A stretch of DNA of 16,984 nucleotides. Source: an uncultured Phycisphaerales bacterium (GTDB lineage: Bacteria > Planctomycetota > Phycisphaerae > Sedimentisphaerales > Anaerobacaceae). The stretch lies in assembly GCA_937868145.1 (NCBI GenBank), contig CALMMH010000430.1, positions 1 through 16,984 on the forward strand. Reading direction: 5' to 3'. This document shows positions 1 through 6,924 of this stretch, piece by piece. The notes beneath the pieces are model-generated. The model was given only the letters and a program-made list of their open reading frames with translations, was not told the origin of the DNA and ran no database searches. The translations under genes were made by a program, and so were the position numbers. Position 1 is the stretch's first letter, and each line of letters begins with the position of its first letter.

Positions 1-2
1 GG

Positions 3-3000
3 GACGCCTCGGCGGAGAACCTGGCGGCCTGGAAGCGTCACCTGCGGGTGTGCGATCGATGTGCAGCCTCGGCGGCGAGATTGCGCGCGGGCTTGGAGCC
101 CCAGGCCGAACCCGCGGCGCCGGCAACACCGCAATCCGACGAGACCCTCGCTTCGCCCCTGACCGTCGGATTGGAGCCGAACCTCCAGATCGGCGACTTC
201 CGCCTGGAGCGACGGCTCGGCTCCGGCGGCATGGGCGTCGTCTACCAGGCCGTGCAGCTTTCCCTGAACCGCCGGGTCGCGATCAAGGTGCTCCCGTTCA
301 ATTTGAGCACGGGCTCCTCGGCCGTGGAGCGGTTCCGTCGGGAGGCGCGGGCCGCGGCGAAACTCTGCCATCCCGGCATCATCACGGTCTTCGCCGAGGG
401 GGCCGAGCGGAACGTCTGCTACTTCGCCATGGAGATGATCGACGGCCGCAACCTCGACAGCGTCATCGCGGACCTGAAGCGTCGCTCGTCGTTCGTCGCT
501 CGTCGCTCGAACGCGCACCAGGAGCCGCCGAGGGCCCATGAGGTTCCTGTCAAAAGGCCGCAGGAAAAGATCGTATCCCCCTGCCTCCTGGCGGACTGCA
601 AATCCGAGGGACAGTACTTCAACGCTGTAGCTCGCCTGATTGGCGGAGCGGCGGAGGCGCTGCACTACGCACACGGGCACGGCATCATCCATCGCGACGT
701 CAAGCCTTCGAATCTCATGCTCGCCCGCGACGGCCGACTGGTCTTGCTGGATTTCGGAATCGCCCGGGTCTGTGAGGAACACGCGACCACACTGACCGGC
801 TCCTTCGTCGGCACGCCGCGATATATGAGCCCCGAGCAGATCGTCGGCGGCGACGCCAAACCCGATCACCGCTGCGACATCTATTCGCTCGGCGCCACGC
901 TCTATGAATTGCTCACCCTGGAGCCCCTGGTCGACGGGGACACCGAGCATCAGGTCATTCACCAGATCCTCGACGACACCGTGCGCCGGCCCAGGCAAAT
1001 CAATCGTCGCATTCCCCTCGATCTGGACACCATCTGCGGCAAGGCCATCGAGAAAGATCCGGCCAGGCGGTATCAGAGCGCCGCCGAGATGGCGGAAGAC
1101 CTCCGCCGTTACGCCGGCGGCCGAGTGATCCGCGCCCGACGTCCCGGACCGGTGTATCGGCTGACCAAACTCGTCCGGCGGCACACCGCGGTCACGGCGC
1201 TCGCGTGCCTGCTGATCGCCGCCAGCGCTACGGCTGGCCTCCTCGGTTGGAAACACTACTCGACTCGCTGGGCCCAACAATACGCGATGGCCGAGATCGA
1301 CAACCTCCTGGAGCGGAAGGACTACTTCGCAGCCCTGCGTCTGGCCGAGCGGGCGGAGCGGTACATCCCCAACGATCCCCTGCTGATCGACCGATGGCCG
1401 CGAGTGTGCCGCGAGCACAGCGTGACCACAACTCCGTCAGGATCGCGGATCTACCTCCGCGAGTACTTCCGCGGCGCCAGCGGCTGGAAGTATCTCGGCC
1501 GCACCCCGTTGCGAAACGTCCGAATCCCGTTCGGGACCTATCGGTGGAGAGCGACGAGAGGCGGCTTCGTAACGCTCGAGACCGTGCAAACGAACGATCC
1601 GCCTTTGACCGTCGGTCCGCTGGGACCCCCGCTCAAACAGATGAGTTTCACCCTGCAGGAAGTGAGCGAGAGCCCTGCCGACATGGTGTGGATCCCGCCG
1701 TCGAACCTCGACCAGATGGGCATGTACCACGGCGAGCGTTTGATCCTGCTGGCCCCGGCCTACTTCATCGACAAGCAGGAGGTGACCAACCGCCAGTTCA
1801 AGGAATTCGTCGACGCCGGCGGATATGAGGACCCCAACTTCTGGCAGGAGGAATTTTCGCGAAACGGCACGGTCCTTCCCTGGACCCAGGCCGTGCAACA
1901 GTTCCGGGACCAGACAGGCCGCTTCGGTCCGGCCTCCTGGCGCGACGGCGTCTGCCCCAGGGGACAGGAGGACTACCCGGTCGGCGGAGTCAGTTGGTTC
2001 GAGGCCATGGCGTACGCAAAGTTCCGAGGCAAGGACCTGCCGACGGTTTTTCATTGGGCCCTGGCCGCAAGAGCCGAGGACAACCCCTGCACGATCGCCA
2101 GCATGAGCAACTTCGGCGACGCCCCCGCCCCGGTCGGGACCTATGCGGGCATGGGCAAGTTCGGCCTCTGCGACGCCGCGGGCAACGTCAGAGAGTGGTG
2201 CAGCAACGCCCTGGAAGGAGCCGGCGACGTCCGCTGCATCCTCGGCGGCGCCTGGGACGAGCACGCCTACAGCTTCTCGGCCGGCGGCGGCGCTCGATCC
2301 CCCTGGGACCGGGACCCCGGCAACGGCCTGCGGTGCGTCACCTACGTCGGCGGCAAGGAGCTCGTCCCACCGACGGCGCTGGCCGCGATCGAGCACAAAT
2401 GCAGAGACCTCACCTACTTCAAACCGGTCTCCGACGAGGTCTTCGCATCGTATCTGGACACCTGGTATCGCTACGATCCAACCGAGCTCAACGCACGACT
2501 GGAGCGGAGCGATTACGACCTGGGCTACTGCAGGAGAGAGCGGGTCTCCTTCGACGCGGCCTACCCGGGCGAACGGGTCATCGCCTGTCTCTATTTGCCC
2601 GAGGAGACTCAACCGCCTTACCAGGCGGTCCTGTGGTGTCCCGGCGACGAAGCCCGGGACAGCCCCTGGACCGAGCAGGCCCACACGCATGAGATGACCG
2701 CGATCATCCGCAGCGGCCGGGCCTTGATTGTCCCCATGTACAAAGGCACGTACGAACGCCGGCTTTCGCGGATCTATCCGCCCGAGGGGGTCCAGAGCAG
2801 GAATCTGTGCGTCCAGCGATCGCAAGACCTGCGAAAGACGATCGATTATCTCAAGACCCGCGACGACGTCGACGTTGCCAAGCTCGCCTACGTCGGACTC
2901 AGTTGGGGCGGACAAATGGGCCCGGTGATGATCGCGACCGAACCCCGGCTCAAGGCCGGCGTCCTGCTGCTTGGCGGCCTTTGCGCCTGCAAAAGGCACC

Positions 3001-3266
3001 CCGCCTCCGACCCGGCCAACTTCGCCCCTCGAGTCACGATCCCGATCCTCATGATCAACAACCGCGAAGATTCGATTTTCCCGCTCGAAACGGCGCAGAA
3101 GCCGCTGTTTGACCTGCTGGGCACCCCGCCGGAGCACAAAAAGCACGTCCTCTTCCCCGGCGAGCACAGCATCGCCTGGTCCAGCCGCAACGAGTATCAC
3201 AAGGCCATCCTCGACTGGCTGGACCAGTACCTCGGCAAGGTCGAGAGAGCCGCCGAGGGACAATGA
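3..3266 (+). CDS. Transmembrane Ser/Thr protein kinase fused to PEGA-like, FGE-fold and alpha/beta-hydrolase domains (5' truncated by window edge)
   Basis: Residues are counted from the GTG at 48, but the frame is open back to base 3 and encodes a zinc-finger His there, so the real start lies left of the window. Order: His-x3-Cys-x2-Cys finger; kinase about 50-360 with glycine loop GSGGMGVVY, Lys80 of VAIK, HRD 215-217, DFG 235-237 and SPE 261-263; one TM about 381-400; PEGA-like segment 460-510; FGE/SUMF1 fold about 545-768; alpha/beta hydrolase about 825-1062 with nucleophile Ser952 (GLSWG), Asp1008 and His1040 as likely triad. Known: such kinases autophosphorylate and phosphorylate cytoplasmic partners. 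Inference: the FGE and hydrolase parts sit outside the membrane and sense or process a ligand. By an ungapped alignment, the catalytic FGE cysteines appear replaced after GGAW (Glu738, Phe743), so formylglycine formation is unlikely. A repeat-derived insert of about 40 residues lies at 143-190. Neighbour: the sigma factor 118 bases downstream. Confidence 0.93.
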   Translation, partial: DASAENLAAWKRHLRVCDRCAASAARLRAGLEPQAEPAAPATPQSDETLASPLTVGLEPNLQIGDFRLERRLGSGGMGVVYQAVQLSLNRRVAIKVLPFNLSTGSSAVERFRREARAAAKLCHPGIITVFAEGAERNVCYFAMEMIDGRNLDSVIADLKRRSSFVARRSNAHQEPPRAHEVPVKRPQEKIVSPCLLADCKSEGQYFNAVARLIGGAAEALHYAHGHGIIHRDVKPSNLMLARDGRLVLLDFGIARVCEEHATTLTGSFVGTPRYMSPEQIVGGDAKPDHRCDIYSLGATLYELLTLEPLVDGDTEHQVIHQILDDTVRRPRQINRRIPLDLDTICGKAIEKDPARRYQSAAEMAEDLRRYAGGRVIRARRPGPVYRLTKLVRRHTAVTALACLLIAASATAGLLGWKHYSTRWAQQYAMAEIDNLLERKDYFAALRLAERAERYIPNDPLLIDRWPRVCREHSVTTTPSGSRIYLREYFRGASGWKYLGRTPLRNVRIPFGTYRWRATRGGFVTLETVQTNDPPLTVGPLGPPLKQMSFTLQEVSESPADMVWIPPSNLDQMGMYHGERLILLAPAYFIDKQEVTNRQFKEFVDAGGYEDPNFWQEEFSRNGTVLPWTQAVQQFRDQTGRFGPASWRDGVCPRGQEDYPVGGVSWFEAMAYAKFRGKDLPTVFHWALAARAEDNPCTIASMSNFGDAPAPVGTYAGMGKFGLCDAAGNVREWCSNALEGAGDVRCILGGAWDEHAYSFSAGGGARSPWDRDPGNGLRCVTYVGGKELVPPTALAAIEHKCRDLTYFKPVSDEVFASYLDTWYRYDPTELNARLERSDYDLGYCRRERVSFDAAYPGERVIACLYLPEETQPPYQAVLWCPGDEARDSPWTEQAHTHEMTAIIRSGRALIVPMYKGTYERRLSRIYPPEGVQSRNLCVQRSQDLRKTIDYLKTRDDVDVAKLAYVGLSWGGQMGPVMIATEPRLKAGVLLLGGLCACKRHPASDPANFAPRVTIPILMINNREDSIFPLETAQKPLFDLLGTPPEHKKHVLFPGEHSIAWSSRNEYHKAILDWLDQYLGKVERAAEGQ
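482..509 (+). repeat. Four tandem 7-bp repeats, TCGYTCG type, inside the kinase frame
   Basis: The units are TCGCTCG (482-488), TCGTTCG (489-495), TCGCTCG (496-502) and TCGCTCG (503-509). The array spans 28 bases and encodes Arg/Ser-rich residues in an insert between the kinase hinge/alpha-D region and alpha-E, where the family normally has only a short linker. The array length is not a multiple of three, so any gain or loss of a single unit would shift the frame. Confidence 0.85.
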
Positions 3267-3328
3267 CGGCGTCACTACAAACGCGATCCCGCACGCTATT
3301 CAGAGTCGCAAGACCACCGTGCTTCGGA

Positions 3329-3334
3329 TATAAT
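3329..3334 (+). promoter_or_regulatory. Putative -10 box for the sigma-factor gene
   Basis: A perfect TATAAT lies in the 118-base gap after the kinase stop, 50 bases before the sigma-factor ATG. No good -35 hexamer is found 16-18 bases upstream (the sequence there is close to TCGCAA), so the box may need an activator or may be chance. If real, the sigma gene can be transcribed independently of the kinase. Confidence 0.4.
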
Positions 3335-3384
3335 GGGACCAGCGGCGGCATGTGAACTGATTGGCGATCGAGGCTTGCGGACCC

Positions 3385-4290
3385 ATGTCCATGAATCAGA
3401 CAGATCAGGACCTTCTGGAGGCCATCCGACGCGGCGACACGGCGGCGTGGACTCGGCTCGTCGACGAATACCAGGGCCGCCTGCTGCGGTTCGCTCAGAC
3501 GCGCGTCCCGCAGAGCGCCGACGCCGAGGACATCGTCCAGGACACCTTCGCCTCGTTCATCAAGGCCATCCATACGTTGCGGATCGAGACCAGCATCGAG
3601 ACCTACCTGTTCGGCATCCTCCGCAACGCGGTCGTCAATCGCGTGCGAACGCGCTGGGCAAGGACCGTGTGCCTGATCCAGGACGTCTATCACGGCGGCG
3701 AAGAAAATCTGCCTCCCGACCTGTTCAGCGGTGCGACAACCCCTGACCCGAGCGTGAGTCGGTGCGTCAGCCGCGAGGAACAGCACCACCTGCAACGCCA
3801 GGTCCTTGTCAACGCGTTGCAGCAGTTGATCCAGGAACTCCAGGACGCAGGCAAACTCCGGGATTTGAAGGTCGCCGAGCTGGTGTTCTACTGCCAACTG
3901 GCCAGCAAGGAAACCGCCAAGCTGCTCCAGATGGACGAAGGACTCGTCCGCGTCGTGAAGCACCGCTGCCTGAAATCCATCCGGGGGGCCGTGGCCGCCA
4001 GCGACGCCATCCAGGACCTGTCTGTCTCCTTTTCCGAGGACATGTTGACCGAGGTCTGGGAATCGCAGCGTCTGAGCTGCCCGAAGCGCAGCACGCTCGG
4101 CGCCTTTCTCCTGGAAGATCTCTCGCCGGAGTGGTTCGACTACGTGGACTTCCATCTGACGACGATGGGGTGCCACTTCTGCCGGGCCAGCTTCAAGGAC
4201 CTCCAGGAACAACAGACCAACGAACAACAGACTCAATTCCGCAGGCAGATCCTCAATTCGACGATCGGCTTTCTCTCCGGCGGCCTGTAG
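3385..4290 (+). CDS. ECF-type RNA polymerase sigma factor with C-terminal zinc-finger extension
   Basis: The protein has 301 residues; a TTG codon further upstream at 3361 is in frame, but the ATG at 3385 follows a GAGG. Region 2 is at about 8-95, with the acidic core-binding motif DAEDIVQDTF (46-55) and the -10-recognition stretch around YLFGILRNAVVNRVR. A helix-turn-helix region 4 is at about 135-200 (ELVFYCQLASKETAKLL, then MDEGLVRVVKHR). About 100 residues follow that ordinary ECF factors lack. They hold His257, Cys263 and Cys266 in HLTTMGCHFC, which resembles the zinc finger of anti-sigma factors. Role: directs RNA polymerase to a specific regulon. Its neighbour, a kinase with the same finger motif, is its likely signalling partner (inference). 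The tail ends in a Gln-rich repeat (EQQTN, EQQTQ) encoded by an 11-base direct repeat. Confidence 0.9.
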   Translation: MSMNQTDQDLLEAIRRGDTAAWTRLVDEYQGRLLRFAQTRVPQSADAEDIVQDTFASFIKAIHTLRIETSIETYLFGILRNAVVNRVRTRWARTVCLIQDVYHGGEENLPPDLFSGATTPDPSVSRCVSREEQHHLQRQVLVNALQQLIQELQDAGKLRDLKVAELVFYCQLASKETAKLLQMDEGLVRVVKHRCLKSIRGAVAASDAIQDLSVSFSEDMLTEVWESQRLSCPKRSTLGAFLLEDLSPEWFDYVDFHLTTMGCHFCRASFKDLQEQQTNEQQTQFRRQILNSTIGFLSGGL

Positions 4291-4310
4291 CGACCCGTCC
4301 GTCGAGGCGT

Positions 4311-4817
4311 CTATTGTGTGCTTTGCGTGTGACGTGGCGAGGGGCCTTGCGAGGATCTCCGGGGCGGCTGCAATTTGCTGTGGACGCCTCGCTGCATCGC
4401 TTCAAAGCGGCTTTCGAGGGCGTCCACGCCGACGAGGATGGCCACGGCCAGGATCGCCAGTTTGACGCCCAGCCAGGGAAAGCCCAGGCCGATTGCCGTG
4501 CCGATCGCCGCCAGGACCCAGATGGCCGAGGCGGACGTGACGCCCACCACGACGCCCTGACGGGTCAAAATCACGCCGGCCCCGAGAAAGCCGATTCCGG
4601 TCACCACTTGGCCGATGATGCGGGATGGGTCGGTGGCGTCCGTGGCCACAACCCGCGTCATGGCGATGAAGACGTATGTCCCGGTGCAGATCAACGCGCT
4701 GGTCCGCACCCCGACGGGCTTGCCCCGCAACTGCCGCTCCAACCCAATGATCACCCCGGAAAGGAAGCAGCACAGCAGCGCCTCCCACGTCAACGGATTG
4801 ATGTCGAGAATGTTCAT
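4311..4817 (-). CDS. MgtC/SapB family inner-membrane protein
   Basis: This is a 168-residue protein with about four to five hydrophobic segments. The family hallmarks are clear: LSGVIIGLERQLRGKPVGVRT (19-39) and GIGFLGAGVI (74-83), followed by TSASAIWVLAAIG. Known: MgtC proteins sit in the cytoplasmic membrane and are tied to survival in low magnesium and to ATP synthase or phosphate control; many homologues are uncharacterised. The frame is open upstream to 4907, but that stretch runs into the REP-flanking repeat, so the ATG at 4817 is preferred even though no strong Shine-Dalgarno sequence precedes it. The gene converges on the sigma factor with only 20 bases between stops. The C-terminal 25 residues are polar and Ser/Arg-rich. 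Confidence 0.92.
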   Translation of the reverse strand: MNILDINPLTWEALLCCFLSGVIIGLERQLRGKPVGVRTSALICTGTYVFIAMTRVVATDATDPSRIIGQVVTGIGFLGAGVILTRQGVVVGVTSASAIWVLAAIGTAIGLGFPWLGVKLAILAVAILVGVDALESRFEAMQRGVHSKLQPPRRSSQGPSPRHTQSTQ

Positions 4818-4886
4818 AGTCAAACGGGGAGACCCCCGCCATCCAACCTTCACGATCTTTCCAACGTCAAGAGCCATCGAACACGG

Positions 4887-4988
4887 GGCACAGCATATCC
4901 GGAACAAGACGGTGGGGCAAGCCCCACTACGGCTGTCACCGCGTCGTAGTCCTGTGCGAGTCGGATGTAGGGTGGGGCTTGCCCCACC
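4887..4988. repeat. Left REPIN copy (two inverted REP hairpins)
   Basis: The copy begins with GGCACAGCATAT (4887-4898). REP A has stem GTGGGGC (4912-4918), loop AA and stem GCCCCAC (4921-4927). REP B has stem GGTGGGGC (4971-4978), loop TT and stem GCCCCACC (4981-4988). B is the reverse complement of A, so the two REPs face each other across a 43-base spacer. REP A lacks the CC seen before CTAC in the right copy. Confidence 0.9.
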
Positions 4989-5000
4989 GCTCTCTTCACA

Positions 5001-5552
5001 TCATTCCCCAAAATCGGCAGAATCGTGGCCGAGGGGATCGTCCAGATTCACAACACGTCCGTAGAATCCCTCCCTAACGTACCGATGGTAGGTCGACCAG
5101 GGCCAGTCCTCCAACCGTTCGACCAAGCCGTGCTTGATAGGATTACTGTGGATGTAATTGATGTGTCTCACAAGGTCGCATTCGTCGCGAATCCGGTGCT
5201 CCCAGAATCGTCGTTGCCAGATGCAGGCTTCCCCCTTGCGGATGCGAGAGGCGGACGTCGATTCGAGACGCTCCCCCTGCCGCCGATATTGGCGAGTGAA
5301 CAGCCCTTTGATCAGTGACCAGCGGATGGAGTAATTCGCGTCATCCTCGGGAAGCATCCAGATGCAGTGCAGATGCTCCGGCATAAGGCAGAACGCAATC
5401 GATTCATATGGGTATCGCGATTGGGTTTCGATGATCGCATCACGCAGGCAGCGACGGGCCCATTCGGAACCAAAAAGTCTCCGGCGGTTGTATGTGACAA
5501 CCGTGAAGAAATAGTATGCCCCTTCAAATTTGGCACGGATGTAATTCGGCAT
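5001..5552 (-). CDS. REP-associated tyrosine transposase (RAYT, TnpA_REP / IS200-like Y1 family)
   Basis: This 183-residue protein is of normal RAYT length. The HUH metal-binding motif is H60-L61-H62 in LMPEHLHCIW. The WQRRFWEHRIRD segment (112-123) and YIHSNPIKHGL (133-143) are typical of the family, and Tyr133 is the likely catalytic tyrosine. The C-terminus carries WPWSTYHRY, also typical. Role: single-strand nicking and joining at REP hairpins. The frame stays open to 5576, but the ATG at 5552 gives the standard N-terminus (MPNYIRAKFEG); the upstream eight codons belong to the flanking repeat. All key residues are intact, so the enzyme may be active. There is no sign of a partner accessory gene. 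Confidence 0.93.
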   Translation of the reverse strand: MPNYIRAKFEGAYYFFTVVTYNRRRLFGSEWARRCLRDAIIETQSRYPYESIAFCLMPEHLHCIWMLPEDDANYSIRWSLIKGLFTRQYRRQGERLESTSASRIRKGEACIWQRRFWEHRIRDECDLVRHINYIHSNPIKHGLVERLEDWPWSTYHRYVREGFYGRVVNLDDPLGHDSADFGE

Positions 5553-5555
5553 TGT

Positions 5556-5643
5556 GGCACAGCATATTCTCAGCATGACGGTGGGGCAAGCCCCACCCTA
5601 CGGCTGTCGCCCAACCGAAATGTAGGTGGGGGCTTGCCCCACC
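5556..5643. repeat. Right REPIN copy (two inverted REP hairpins)
   Basis: The copy begins with the same GGCACAGCATAT (5556-5567), at the same 24-base distance from the first REP as in the left copy. REP A is GGTGGGGC (5580-5587), AA, GCCCCACC (5590-5597). REP B is GGTGGGGGC (5625-5633), TT, GCCCCACC (5636-5643), with one extra G. The spacer is 27 bases. REP B ends 9 bases from the stop codon of the ABC permease. Confidence 0.9.
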
Positions 5644-5652
5644 GTTTCTTTT

Positions 5653-6924
5653 TCATTTCTCCCGCAGCCAGCGGAGAACTTCGCGCGGGCCGGGGCGTTT
5701 GCCGTAGAGGAGGATGCCGGTGCGAAAGACCTTGGCCGCCAGCCAGATGCTCACCAGGACCCCGGCCGTCAGGACAAGGAAAGAAAGGACGATCTCGCCC
5801 CACCAGATGTCCGGACTGCTCGCCAGACGCAGGACCATCAGCATCGGCGTCGTCGGCGGCACGTACGACAGGACGCGAGCCAGGTCGCCGTTCGGGTCCC
5901 GGGCCAGTTGCGGCCAGGTCACCAGCGGAATCACGAAGATCAGCGTGATCGGCATCATCAGGCTCTGGGTTTCCTTGACCGTGTTGCAGATCGAGCCGAC
6001 GCCGGCCAGGATCGCGCTGAACAGGATGAAACCGAGGATGTAGTAGAACAGGCCATAAACCAGCAGATCCGGGCCGACGTCGATCTCGATCCCCTGCCAG
6101 GTGGCGGCGCCGTAGGCGGCCAAGCCCCACAGAGCCATGACCGTCAGGCCCACGCCGGCCAGGCCGGCGATCTTGCCCGCCATGAGCTGGAACGGACTGA
6201 TCGCCGACAGCAGCATCTCGATGATCCGCGAATTCTTCTCCTCGATGATGCTGCTGATCATGTGCTGGCCCATGCCGACGATGCCGATGAAGATCAGGTA
6301 CATGAACGCGAACGGCACCATCATGCGGGCCACCCTCTGGCCTTCGCTCTGCTCCTGCTCGCGCCCCTGCTCCTGGCCCAGTTCCACCCGGCGGATGGGC
6401 ACGTTCTGGATCTCCGCCAGGATCGCCCGGTCGATGCCGCGGGTCTGGTACCGCCGATCGATCACGGCGTCCCGCAACAACCGCTCGACAGTCCACATCG
6501 CGTCGATCTGCGAGGCCCTGGGCTTGTGGGTGTAGAATTGCAGCGTGCCCTGCCCCCCTTCGAGATCGCCCTCGAACAGGACATAGGCGTCGAGCTCGCC
6601 CTGCCGCAGTTGCTCCTTGCCTCGCTCCTGCGGCGATGTCCGGTCCCCTTCATCGGAAACGAGCCGCAATTCCAGAGGCGTCTGCGGGCTGGCTGTATTG
6701 TGTTCCACAAATGCCTTCGTGATCCGCGAGAGCAGCTCGCCGGCCGGCGACGTCACTCCCACACGAACCGCCGGACGGGGCCCGCCCTCGCTCTCCGACA
6801 TCTTCTTGCCGAGCAGGCCGATGCCAATGATAAGGACAGGAATGAACAGCAGGCCCAGGAGGAACGTCCGAGTCTTGACCGTGTCGACAAACTCCCGCTG
6901 GGCGACTCTATAGATCTTCCACAT
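5653..6924 (-). CDS. ABC-2 type transporter permease (NatB-like)
   Basis: This is a 423-residue integral membrane protein. One N-terminal TM (about 21-39) is followed by a large extracytoplasmic domain (about 45-200) and then a block of five to six TM helices from 202 to 398. The family hallmark is IIEEKNSRIIEMLLSAISPFQLMAGK (226-251, read across), the coupling region of NatB/ABC-2 exporters. The start at 6924 (MWKIYRVAQREF) has GGAGG five bases upstream, and it overlaps the end of the ATPase gene by 17 bases, so the two are translationally coupled. Role: export of an unknown substrate; sodium efflux is known for NatAB of Bacillus but cannot be inferred here. The polar, Gln/Glu-rich linker at 182-197 is unusual but not disruptive. 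Confidence 0.93.
   Translation of the reverse strand: MWKIYRVAQREFVDTVKTRTFLLGLLFIPVLIIGIGLLGKKMSESEGGPRPAVRVGVTSPAGELLSRITKAFVEHNTASPQTPLELRLVSDEGDRTSPQERGKEQLRQGELDAYVLFEGDLEGGQGTLQFYTHKPRASQIDAMWTVERLLRDAVIDRRYQTRGIDRAILAEIQNVPIRRVELGQEQGREQEQSEGQRVARMMVPFAFMYLIFIGIVGMGQHMISSIIEEKNSRIIEMLLSAISPFQLMAGKIAGLAGVGLTVMALWGLAAYGAATWQGIEIDVGPDLLVYGLFYYILGFILFSAILAGVGSICNTVKETQSLMMPITLIFVIPLVTWPQLARDPNGDLARVLSYVPPTTPMLMVLRLASSPDIWWGEIVLSFLVLTAGVLVSIWLAAKVFRTGILLYGKRPGPREVLRWLREK

Larger units (their letters stand above)
4887..5643. mobile_element. REPIN-RAYT unit: transposase between two copies of an inverted REP pair
   Basis: The RAYT gene is bracketed by two directly repeated segments (4887-4988 and 5556-5643). 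Each contains one GGTGGGGCAAGCCCCACC-type REP and one in the opposite orientation. The gene's stop is 12 bases from the left REP and its start is 27 bases from the right REP, so little other sequence is present. This is the arrangement known for REP-associated tyrosine transposases, which act on nearby REP hairpins and are usually vertically inherited, single-copy domesticated enzymes. Confidence 0.85.

Noticed and set aside
1680..2352. Active formylglycine-generating enzyme in the kinase fusion
   Set aside because: The fold landmarks are present, but the segment after GGAW lacks the two catalytic cysteines in a simple alignment.
1437..3275. A 612-codon open frame on the - strand opposite the kinase
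   Set aside because: It mirrors the codon pattern of a GC-rich gene; its protein lacks any domain, whereas the + strand frame has clear kinase, FGE and hydrolase motifs.
3055..4236. A 393-codon - strand frame across the sigma-factor gene
   Set aside because: It spans the kinase end, the intergenic promoter and the sigma gene; no motif supports it and the opposite strand is clearly coding.
4818..4907. Upstream start at 4907 for the MgtC gene (and 5576 for the RAYT)
   Set aside because: These extensions fall in the flanking repeat and add residues (MFRICCA, MLRICCA) that come from repeat DNA, while the family N-termini begin at 4817 and 5552.
4887..5643. A CRISPR array or ordinary IS with terminal inverted repeats
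   Set aside because: There are only two copies, with internal facing hairpins and no spacer series, and the RAYT family does not use terminal inverted repeats.
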